A DNA stretch of 64,000 nucleotides from Liolophura sinensis (Eukaryota > Mollusca > Polyplacophora > Chitonida > Chitonidae). Location: positions 23,201,127 to 23,265,126 of the forward strand of contig NC_088297.1 in assembly GCF_032854445.1 (NCBI RefSeq), given 5' to 3'. Under the pieces are notes generated by a model, which was not told the DNA's origin, searched no databases, and worked only from the letters and a program-made list of their open reading frames with translations. Shown one piece after another: positions 1 to 9,354 of this stretch; within the stretch, counting starts at the first letter, position 1, and the number at the start of each line of letters is the position of its first letter. A program made the position numbers and the translations under genes.

Positions 1-3000
1 AAAAATGCGGAGTGTTTTGTCGTAACTAGCTGAAACCAGCTCTTTTCCAGTTGGAGAGAAATCAACATCTGTCACTACAAAGAAAAACATTTTTACCTGA
101 ATTTCACCTTTCTACTGTATTTTGTTTGTTTGTCATATAAGCAAACTGTTCAGAGACGAATTTTGATTCGACAACAAACTTTTCAGCATTGAAGTAAACT
201 CATTCTCAACCATTAATTCACAACCCTTTTTCTTAACACTGAAAGTGTATAGTAATATCGAATCTTTGCAATAAGCAATCACTGTAAGTATTTCTGAAAA
301 ACATGAACCTGAATCAAGATACTTTATTTTTAATCTCTGTTGGTGAAGTAAATTGGACTTTCAGAAGTGAATAAAGGCCTTAAATGATACTTTTATGTCA
401 ACACTTGACATTCTGGTAAGAAATTAATCAAACTTCACATAAAAACTCTTGAAGTGGCCCTATAAGATCGATGCATCAATCAGAATTAAGCAAATGTGTC
501 ACTCGAAAAAGGTTAAACTTCAGGTGAATTACCGAAAACAGTAATAATACTGTCCTGATGAGAGTTGTTTTCAACGGTCAATCAAGATCTGTTCACTCAG
601 AGGCTGATACCCTGTGGTGTTGAAAATGCTTAATGCAATATTTCAGTGAGCCACAAATTGTTTTCAGAAGTAAACAATCTTTCTAAAGGGGCCAGCAAAA
701 CGAACCAAGAAGAAAAAGTGTCCGTATTTACCTGCTGACACATGGTCCATGTGAATGTTTGCTGGGATCTTGAGATTCCTCACGTCAAAGGTGTACAAAC
801 TGAAACAAAACAACAGGAGGACATTGTACGAGCTGAAACAAGACAACAGGAGGACATTGTACAAACTGAAACAAGACAACAGGAGGACATTGTACGAGCT
901 GAAACAAGACAACAGGAGGACATTGTACGAGCTGAAACAAGACAACAGGAGGACATTGTACAAACTGAAACAAAACAACAGGAGGACATTGTACGAGCTG
1001 AAACAAGACAACAGGAGGACATTGTACGAGCTGAAACAAGACAACAGGAGGACATTGTACAAACTGAAACAAGACAACAGGAGGACACTGTATGAGCTGA
1101 AACAAGACAACAGGAGGACATTGTACAAACTGAAACAAAACAACAGGAGGACATTGTACGAGCTGAAACAAGACAACAGGAGGACATTGTACGAGCTGAA
1201 ACAAAACAACAGGACGACATTGTACAAACTGAAACAAAACAACAGGAGGACATTGTATGAGCTGAAACAAGACAACATGAGGACATTGTACAAACTGAAA
1301 CAAGACAACAGGTGGACATTGTACGAGCTGAAACAAGACAACAGGAGGACATTGTACAAGCTGAAACATGACAACAGGAGGACATTGTACCAACTGAAAC
1401 AAGACAACAGGAGGACATTGTACGAGCTGAAACAAGACAACTGGAGGACATTGTACAAACTGAAACATGACAACAGGAGGACATTGTACAAACTGAAACA
1501 AGACAACAGGAGGACATTGTACGAGCTGAAACAAGAGAACACGAGGACATTGTACGAGCAGAAACAAAACAACAGGAGGACATTGTACGAGCTGAAACAA
1601 GAGAACAGGAGGACATTGTACGAGCTGAAACAAAACAACTGGAGGACATTGTACGAGCTGAAACAAGACAACAGGAGGACAATGTATGAGCTGAAACAAG
1701 ACTGCATGAGGACATTGTACGAGCTGAAACAAGACTGCAGAAGGACATTGTACCAACTGAAACAAGACTGCAGGAGGACATTGTACCAACTGAAACAAGA
1801 CACCAGGACATTGTACGAGCTGAAACAAGACAACAGGAGGACATTGTACAAACTGAAACAAGAGAACAGGAGGGCATTATACGGATTGAAACAAGACAAC
1901 AGGAGGACATTGTACGAACTGAAACAAGACAGTAGGACATTGTACGAACTAAAACAAGAGAACAGGTATAAGGTATACTTATACTGAAAGTCCTTGTTTG
2001 CTCAGTAACAGTGGTGGTATACTTATACTAAAGTCCTTGTTTGCTCAGTAACAGTGGTGGTATACTTATACTGAAGTGCTTGTTTGCTCAGTAACAGTGG
2101 TGGTATACTTATACTGAAGTCCTTGTTTGCCACTTTATACTTACTTATAGTCTTCATTGGCCACAGTGAACACAAATGCTTCCATTGGGTTCCAGACGAT
2201 AGCGTTTGACTTCAACTTTAAGATCACCTTATAAAAATGACATTGTACAAACTGAAACAAGACAACAGGTGGACATTGTACGAGCTGAAACAAGACAACA
2301 GGAGGACATTGTACAAGCTGAAACATGACAACAGGAGGACATTGTACCAACTGAAACAAGACAACAGGAGGACATTGTACGAGCTGAAACAAGACAACTG
2401 GAGGACATTGTACAAACTGAAACATGACAACAGGAGGACATTGTACAAACTGAAACAAGACAACAGGAGGACATTGTACGAGCTGAAACAAGAGAACACG
2501 AGGACATTGTACGAGCAGAAACAAAACAACAGGAGGACATTGTACGAGCTGAAACAAGAGAACAGGAGGACATTGTACGAGCTGAAACAAAACAACTGGA
2601 GGACATTGTACGAGCTGAAACAAGACAACAGGAGGACAATGTATGAGCTGAAACAAGACTGCATGAGGACATTGTACGAGCTGAAACAAGACTGCAGAAG
2701 GACATTGTACCAACTGAAACAAGACTGCAGGAGGACATTGTACCAACTGAAACAAGACACCAGGACATTGTACGAGCTGAAACAAGACAACAGGAGGACA
2801 TTGTACAAACTGAAACAAGAGAACAGGAGGGCATTATACGGATTGAAACAAGACAACAGGAGGACATTGTACGAACTGAAACAAGACAGTAGGACATTGT
2901 ACGAACTAAAACAAGAGAACAGGTATAAGGTATACTTATACTGAAAGTCCTTGTTTGCTCAGTAACAGTGGTGGTATACTTATACTAAAGTCCTTGTTTG

Positions 3001-6000
3001 CTCAGTAACAGTGGTGGTATACTTATACTGAAGTGCTTGTTTGCTCAGTAACAGTGGTGGTATACTTATACTGAAGTCCTTGTTTGCCACTTTATACTTA
3101 CTTATAGTCTTCATTGGCCACAGTGAACACAAATGCTTCCATTGGGTTCCAGACGATAGCGTTTGACTTCAACTTTAAGATCACCTTATAAAAATGACAA
3201 AACGTGAGTGTCAAACCATACATCATCCCCTGTTTTCAGACCAATAAATTGATTTTTGAAACAAATCAATCTGCCAATACCGTAAATGCCTTTATATTCG
3301 AGGGCATAAACTTTCGTGGATTTGGTAAGAAGACACATTCGTGGCAATCAACTTTCGCGGATCTTAACAGAATTATTGGACCACTGATAAACGAAAATCT
3401 AACTTCAAAACGTCAAGTAATAAAACGTAATAAAAGCATTCAAGTAACAACATTATCATAAAACTTGTTTGCACGTGTAAGACGTGACAAAAACTCTATA
3501 CAATACAGTAACTTGATCAGACAAAGGAAGTTAATCGTCCTCAGCTTTTAATCTTTTGAAGACTGTTAATCTTTATAAGACGAAGCCCTTACCTGCCGTG
3601 TGAGCAAATATTCATGCCACTCACTCTGGCAGACAACGAAGGATTAAATGTGATATAAATAAATCCCACTGTTTAATTCCCATGCAGGGAATTTATTTGA
3701 TAGGTGTTTTACACCGTGCTCCAGAATATTTCACTTATAGGACGGCAGCCAGCATTATGGTTGGTGGAAAGCGGGCACAGAGGGAAAGATATGGGTGGGG
3801 GAGGGCACATAAAAAACCCACTGTACCTCGCCAGGTCCCTTTAAACACTGACCCTTCTCAACTTGCAGACCACTGAGCCAACTGAATATTTCCTATTTAT
3901 GAACATCTCACCTTCCGTAATGGAGTTGAGCCTCTCATGTCATAAAGCAGAATACTGCGGTCAGAGGCTGTTGCTCCCAACAGGTGTGTCTGAAACATTC
4001 CATCAGAAAAGTCCACCATAAAATCCAGTTTGAAATGCATTTTGCTAGCTTGAAAACAATTCTAAAAAAAAAACCAATCAAACTATTTTTCCAGACAGTG
4101 TTTAACAGTCTTTCACCTGACATATACTAAAACTTGGTGTTTTATATTTGACCTGATTACAGCTCTCTTTCTTTAGATGAACTGACAGCCAAAACTTTGG
4201 TGCAACTTCTGAGGAACATTTCAACGCATTGTCTGATACCTCTAAACTGGGTCTGTGGCCACTCTGAGAGACCCATAAAAGGCCTGTTTTGCATGAATGA
4301 ATGAATGAATGAATGAATGGTTGAGGTTTAAATCCACCTTGGCAATACATTGTATTTCAGCCATATTGTGACCAACATATTCTGAAAAAAACAAAACATC
4401 TTTTGAACAAAAACATTGTTCTTTTTTCTTTCTGATGCAAAGTAAAAATAGTTTTTAAATTGCACACATTTAACCCTTTCAACACAGTTATAAACCCTCA
4501 AACAATCCTGTCACCTATTTTTTGTGGCCATGTTTATTGTGACAGTACCTCTATAGGGTTAAACTTAACGGTGTTGACACTGTCCACTCCCCAGGCAAAA
4601 CTACGCACAGGCTCTGCTCGCTCCTCATCCCAGATATCCACCTGATCGCCACACGTAGCGAACACAGACTCCTGCCAGTGATGGTCCATGGAGTAGAAAG
4701 TAGTCTGTGGAACGAACATGAAACTGTGCCATCAGCAAAACAAGTCGGAGTGAATAAGATATTCATATCTAACTCCTGATGTACAAGTCATATTTTCTCT
4801 TAAAACATGTTGTTACCTGGTGGCAAATTGCAACTTGAGCATTACATGCAGTTTTTTTTTTGTGAGTGTATTTTTTAAGATACATAACCATGACTGAAAA
4901 CAAACCTTTACATTTCTTTTAGAATTTTGAAACAAATGTCTACTTCTAAAAAACACTTAAGTTTATCATTAGCATAATTATCTTTACCTGCAAACACATA
5001 TAAATACTTCAGTCAGCTGGCGTAAAAATTAAATTAAACTTGAAGGGTAACACTTCACATACATTATACATGTATACACTTTCAAGCTTATTCTGATGAA
5101 CCTGGTATTGACCTTTCCTAGGACAGTGTTGATTGGCTCAGCCTCCACCTCACCCTCCAATGACATGCTCCACTGTTTTATGGTCTTGTCTGCACCACAC
5201 TTATAAATCAAACAGTAAAGAAACAAATTACGCATACTGAATTAGGTCATATTCAATTACAAGGAAGGCAAATGTGCAAACTTTGGTGATCTCTACTCAG
5301 TCTTCTGAGGACCACAGAGACAGGATATTCAGAGTTAAAACAGGAGCTACAACACGCTGATACTGACTGAAGAACAAAATAAAAACAGGACCTACAACGT
5401 GCTGATACTGACTGAAGAAGAAAATAAAAACAGGAGCTACAACATGCTGATACTGACTGAAGAGGAAAATAAAAACAGGAGCTACAACACGCTGATACTG
5501 ACTGAAGAACAAATTAAAAACAGGAGCTACAACATGCTGATACTGACTGAAGAACAAAATAAAAACAGGAGTTACAACACGCTGATACTGACTGAAGAAC
5601 AAAATAAAAACAGGAGCTACAACACGCTGATACTGACTGAAGATGAAAATTAAAACAGGAGCTACAACACGCTGATACTGACTGAAGAAGAAAATAAAAA
5701 CAGGAGCTACAACACGCTGATACTGACTGAAGAACAAAATAAAAACAGGAGCTACAACACGCTGATACTGACTGAAGATGAAAATTAAAACAGGAGCTAC
5801 AACACGCTGATACTGACTGAAGAACAAATTAAAAACAGGAGCTACAACATGCTGATACTGACTGAAGAACAAAATAAAAACAGGAGTTACAACACACTGA
5901 TACTGACTGAAGAACAAAATAAAAACAGGAGTTACAACACGCTGATACTGATTGAAGAACAAAATAAAACAGGAGCTACAACACGCTGATACTGACTGAA

Positions 6001-8933
6001 GATGAAAATTAAAACAGGAGCTACAACACGCTGATACTGACTGAAGAACAAAATAAAAACAGGAGCTACAACATGCTCATACTGACTGAAGAACAAAATA
6101 AAAACAGGAGTTACAACACACTGATACTGACTGAAGAACAAAATAAAAACAGGAGTTACAACACACTGATACTGACTGAAGAACAAAATAAAAACAGGAG
6201 CTACAACATGCTGATACTGACTGAAGATGAAAATTAAAACAGGAGCTACAACACGTTGATACTGACTGAAGAAGAAAATAAAAACAGGAGCTACAACATG
6301 CTGATACTGACTGAAGAACAAAATAAAAACAGGAGCTACAACATGCTCATACTGACTGAAGAACAAAATAAAAACAGGAGCTACAACACACTGATACTGA
6401 CTGAAGAACAAAATAAAAACAGGAGCTACAACACGCTGATACTGACTGAAGAACAAAATAAAAACAGGAGCTACAACATGCTGATACTGACTGAAGAACA
6501 AAATAAAAACAGGAGCTACAACACGCTGATACTGACTGAAGAACAAAATAAAAACAGGAGCTACAACATGCTGATACTGACTGAAGATGAAAATAAAAAC
6601 AGGAGCTACAACACGCTGATACTGACTGAAGAAGAAAATTAAAACAGGAGCTACAACACGCTGATACTGACTGAAGAAGAAAATAAGAACAGGAGCTACA
6701 ACACGCTGATACTGACTGAAGAAGAAAATAAAAACAGGAGCTACAACATGCTGATACTGATTTATGTATTTATTTATTTGACTGGTGTTATACGCCATAC
6801 TCAAGAATATTTCACTTATAGGACAGCAGCCAACATTATGGTGGGAGGAAACTGGGCAGAGCATGGGGGAAACCCACAACCATCTGCAGGTTTATGGCAA
6901 ACCTTCCAACTACAACAGGAGAGGAAGCCAGCATGAACTCACAGCGACCACAGTGGTGAGAGGCTCTTGGGTCATGACGCTGAGCTAGCGCGCTAACGAT
7001 TTAAGAAGAAAATAAAACAGCAGCTACAACATTCTGACACTGATTGAAGAAGAAAATAAAAACCACAGTAAATCAGGTGTCATTTCATCAAATTTCCTTA
7101 AAATGTAGAGAATGTGTGGTATACTAGAACAGAAATAAACTATCTCTTGCTGTGATATACATCAGTTAAAAAATAATACTTATAAGGGCAGTGCCCATAA
7201 TTTTAGCACACGTCCTGCAAACTCGTGCTCAAATAGTGGAGAGCTCTAGTTGATGTGTGGTTTATTCTAATTTATGTCATTGAAAGATATGGTTAATTTG
7301 TGAACTACATCAGCTCATGGGACAAATAGTGTAGGAACAGACTCACTGTGAAGAAGTAGTTGTTGCTGGGATGGTAACACATGCCGTTGACGAAGCCTTG
7401 GTGCGCCTGCACCGTGGACACACAGGTCCTCTGCGCCAGGTTCCAAACCCTAACCTGTCACACACAAAAGCAGACATACATCACTTTAATAATTCATTTG
7501 TTTTGGGCTCATTTTTGTTTGTCTTTGCCGATGACTACGAAGAGAATTTTGCATTCAGTTTTGGATTGGCTACAGCTTTATGTTAGGATTTGATTTTATT
7601 TCATTGGTGTTTTACAAAGTACTCAAGAATATTTCACTTACGCGACAGACACCAGCATTATGGTAGGAGAAAACCAGGCTCTCCCTGGGGGGAATTTGAA
7701 AAGGTGCAGTTCTCAATGATTACTAAAACTCTTAACATCAGATTTTAATTTTCTACCTCCTATCTGGCTGGCCTTAGCCCTACAAACCTCTCCATCACAG
7801 GCACCTGACAACAGAAGGGACAGACTACTCGGGTGTTTCAACAGAGAGTGAACGCCGTCTTTATGACCGTCAAGAGAACCCAGAAACGGCTTAGCGAACA
7901 CACGTTCCAGTTTTGTGGCATTCAGGGCTCTCATGTACTCTCGGGGAGCCTCGAAAGGGTGAAGAGCAGGGTCATAGTTCCTTGGAACTACAAATATAAA
8001 CCCAAGGGATAATAAAATATTATATTTTCATTAATATTAACGAATATTAAAATATATTTCATTTTAATCCATTGTCAAGCAGTTGTCAGTTTGACAGTGC
8101 TGTTTATTTCACTGAATCTTAGCATGCATTCATTTCATGCAAAACAGCTGAAGATGTTACGGCCATTTATGTGTAGCAGACCTCTCTCAAATCCAATGTT
8201 TATGCCTGTCCTGTAAGGTTGTAAAAGTATTGGATACTCTAGAATGATGACAAGCGTGTCAACAACAGACACAGGTACCACCTAATACATTAACTCCTGT
8301 GGCGGTGAATGACAACACACACACGCAGAACCCTCAACTTCACAACTCCCCACTGAAGTCTTCCAAAATAAAAATATTTGGCAGTTGTAAAGACTACATG
8401 TTGGGGTATCCGTGGCTGAGGTGGTTAGCGTGCCAGTGAGGAGCAATGACCCAGAAGCCTCTCATGCGGTTGCATACCGGGTATGTGGGAAGATCTTCCC
8501 ACAACCTGTGGATGGTTGTTGGTTTTTGCCGGACTCAGCCTGGTTTCCTCCCACCATAATGCTGGCCGCCATCGTATAAGTGAAATATTCTTGAGTACGC
8601 CATGAAACAAGAATCAAATAAATAAACTATATGACTATGACTAATGACTTGATGCTTTTGTTACACACAGTGTTAGTCACGTGGTTCCCCAATTAATTGA
8701 CGTCACTCTACCACCGTCACATCACAGCAGCCTGAGCTTAAAATCTCACAAATATTCAGTTTATCCCTCGCAGTGTCACAAGTATTCAGCACAGTGTGAC
8801 CGTTGACATGATGTTGTTGTTTTCAGATAGCTGAACTGTGACAAGTCTCACCTTTATGAATATCTCGCTTGGTTTCACGCAGGTAATCGTCTGGGTTTCG
8901 AGACAGCAGTTTGACTCTAAACTTGGCAGCCAT
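1..8933 (-). CDS. DCAF13: DCAF13 / Sof1-like WD40 protein, 5' part of gene (3' end outside window)
   Basis: Nine exons on the minus strand: 8933-8852, 7987-7788, 7454-7347, 5199-5113, 4704-4549, 3989-3912, 3184-3102 (second copy 2227-2145), 799-732 and 74-1 (cut by the window edge). All junctions are GT-AG and all phases join. The protein starts MAAKFRVKLLSRNPDDYLRE and continues through ALNATKLERVFAKPF, DGHKDGV, SGACDGEVRVWNLAQRT, ADKTIKQW, DHHWQESVFATCGDQVDIWD, VKFNPIE, LLYDMR, WNPMEAF, ANEDYNLYTFDVR and HMDHVSAVTDVDFSPTGKE, which follows human DCAF13 collinearly. About 312 codons are present; the family is about 445 aa, so the last WD repeats and the Sof1 C-terminus are missing. The family acts in 18S rRNA processing in the nucleolus and as a substrate receptor of DDB1-CUL4 ligases. 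Introns 3 and 7 are swollen by minisatellites. It is divergently paired with CCT1. Confidence 0.95.
800..1962 (-). repeat. 33-bp minisatellite ending at the DCAF13 exon 8 acceptor (first array)
   Basis: About 35 units of 33 bp. Read on the gene strand, each unit contains a pyrimidine-rich stretch (TCCTCCTGTTGTCT), then TGTTTCAG, then TTTGTACA or CTCGTACA. The true exon 8 begins at 799 with TTTCAG|TTTGTACACC, so the last unit runs into the real splice acceptor and the first bases of the exon. The array is open in several frames because 33 is a multiple of three and most units lack stops; the readings LKQDNRRTLYE (plus) and LYNVLLLSCFS (minus) are by-products. There is no evidence that it is coding on its own. 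Confidence 0.9.
1963..2133. repeat. 43-bp repeat next to the donor of duplicated DCAF13 exon 7
   Basis: Four units start at about 1973, 2017, 2060 and 2103 (spacing 44, 43, 43); a second set lies 957 bp later (about 2930-3088). On the gene strand each unit contains AGTATAAGTATACC, close to the real donor context ATAAGTAAGTATAAAG at 2147-2133, and GCAAACAAGGACTTCA, which also follows the real donor. The repeat therefore looks expanded from the first bases of the intron. Confidence 0.75.
2239..2925 (-). repeat. 33-bp minisatellite, second array (inside the 957-bp duplicate)
   Basis: About 20 units of the same 33-bp repeat as at 800-1962, in the same variant order as 1282-1968. It ends at the second block of 43-bp repeats. 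It lies between the two copies of DCAF13 exon 7. Confidence 0.9.
3688..3880 (-). mobile_element. SINE (molluscan-type, tRNA-derived), minus orientation, 5' truncated
   Basis: Starts with the inverted tail (ATTTGATAGGTGTTTTACAC), then AATATTTCACTTATAGGACG and CAGCATTATGG. These are the inverted 3' domains of the family seen complete at 20420-20690. Lies in DCAF13 intron 6. Confidence 0.8.
4296..4319. repeat. (GAAT)n microsatellite
   Basis: Six tandem GAAT/ATGA units in DCAF13 intron 5. Confidence 0.9.
5335..6764 (-). repeat. 45-bp minisatellite in DCAF13 intron 3
   Basis: About 32 units of 45 bp, continuing as a decayed remnant at 7004-7062 beyond an inserted SINE. On the gene strand each unit contains a T-rich run, GTTCTTCAG, then TCAGTATCAGCGTGTTG, so it also resembles a 3' splice site. 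The array begins about 135 bp from the exon 4 acceptor (5199). It reads open in minus frames (SQYQRVVAPVFILFF) and in plus frames (NRSYNTLILTEEQNK) because 45 is a multiple of three. I regard these readings as non-coding. Confidence 0.9.
6765..6997 (-). mobile_element. SINE inserted in the 45-bp array, minus orientation
   Basis: Inverted tail (TATTTATTTGACTGGTG), CAAGAATATTTCACTTATAG, CAACATTATGGTGGGAGGAA, and a tRNA-like head at the right end (inverted AGCTAGCGCGCTAAC). It is flanked by the 6-bp direct repeat GATTTA (6759-6764 and 6998-7003). Array-like sequence resumes after it, so the insertion is younger than the array. Confidence 0.85.
7594..7690 (-). mobile_element. SINE 3' fragment, minus orientation
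   Basis: Contains CATTGGTGTTTTACAAAG, CTCAAGAATATTTCACTTAC and CAGCATTATGG only. It is truncated and lies in DCAF13 intron 2. Confidence 0.7.
8403..8628 (+). mobile_element. SINE, plus orientation, full-length but diverged
   Basis: Head GGGGTATCCGTGGCTGAGG with A-box-like TGGCTGAGGTGG, then the middle region, then ACCATAATGCTGGCCGCC, TATAAGTGAAATATTCTTGA and AATCAAATAAATAAAC. Lies in DCAF13 intron 1. Confidence 0.8.
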
Positions 8934-9354
8934 ATTCTGATTATCAGATGCAAAACGTAGTGAAAATTACATAGTTACTTGGTGTTTACATTATGAACAT
9001 CGACATGCTCTCTGTCCTACAACAAACCCACGTGTTCAGCAGGATAATCCCAGCTTCTTTTAAAATCCAAAAGTACTTAGTGTATGACCTAATTTTTTTA
9101 GGTGATTTCTCCTTTCTGTAATACACATATTAACAAAACCACAATGTATATTGTTCCATTTGAACATATGAACCAAAAACAAATTTATGACCGCTTTTGA
9201 GTAAAAAATACAAGGAAAGCAGATCGCAAATTTTCTTCGACAATTTTCATGGGTGCGACATGGATGGATCATTTACGGTACTTTGATGAGTTAGACGAAG
9301 GGAGGTAACTTTAGGAGACTCAAGTGAAATTCTTCCATTCTTGAAAGGCGTGAA
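8934..9354. promoter_or_regulatory. Shared bidirectional promoter region of DCAF13 and CCT1
   Basis: The 421 bp between the two divergent start codons (DCAF13 ATG 8933-8931, CCT1 ATG 9355-9357) must contain both 5' UTRs and core promoters. I see no TATA box at a convincing position. The 5' UTR boundaries cannot be placed from sequence alone. Confidence 0.6.

Larger units (their letters stand above)
1282..3195. repeat. 957-bp tandem duplication carrying a whole DCAF13 exon
   Basis: Bases 1282-2238 and 2239-3195 are two copies offset by exactly 957 bp. Every stretch compared by eye was identical. Each copy contains about 20 units of the 33-bp minisatellite, four units of a 43-bp repeat, and the complete 83-nt DCAF13 exon encoding VILKLKSNAIVWNPMEAFV onward, with intact acceptor (ataag before GTGATC) and donor (gtaagtat). 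The exon copies are 2227-2145 and 3184-3102. The junction falls at the shared string AAAAATGACA. 957 equals 29 x 33. Since 83 is not a multiple of three, including both copies in one mRNA would shift the frame. It is either a very recent duplication or an assembly artefact. Confidence 0.9.

Noticed and set aside
664-2944. Long frames on both strands through the 33-bp arrays (up to 411 codons)
   Set aside because: They are stop-free minisatellite read-through inside DCAF13 intron 7. Several frames are open at once, which is typical of repeats with a period divisible by three. Only the last codons (LYTFDVRN...) belong to exon 8.
5297-6879. Frames of 221 and 315 codons rich in SQYQRVVAPVFI
   Set aside because: Read-through of the 45-bp array; one runs on into a SINE.
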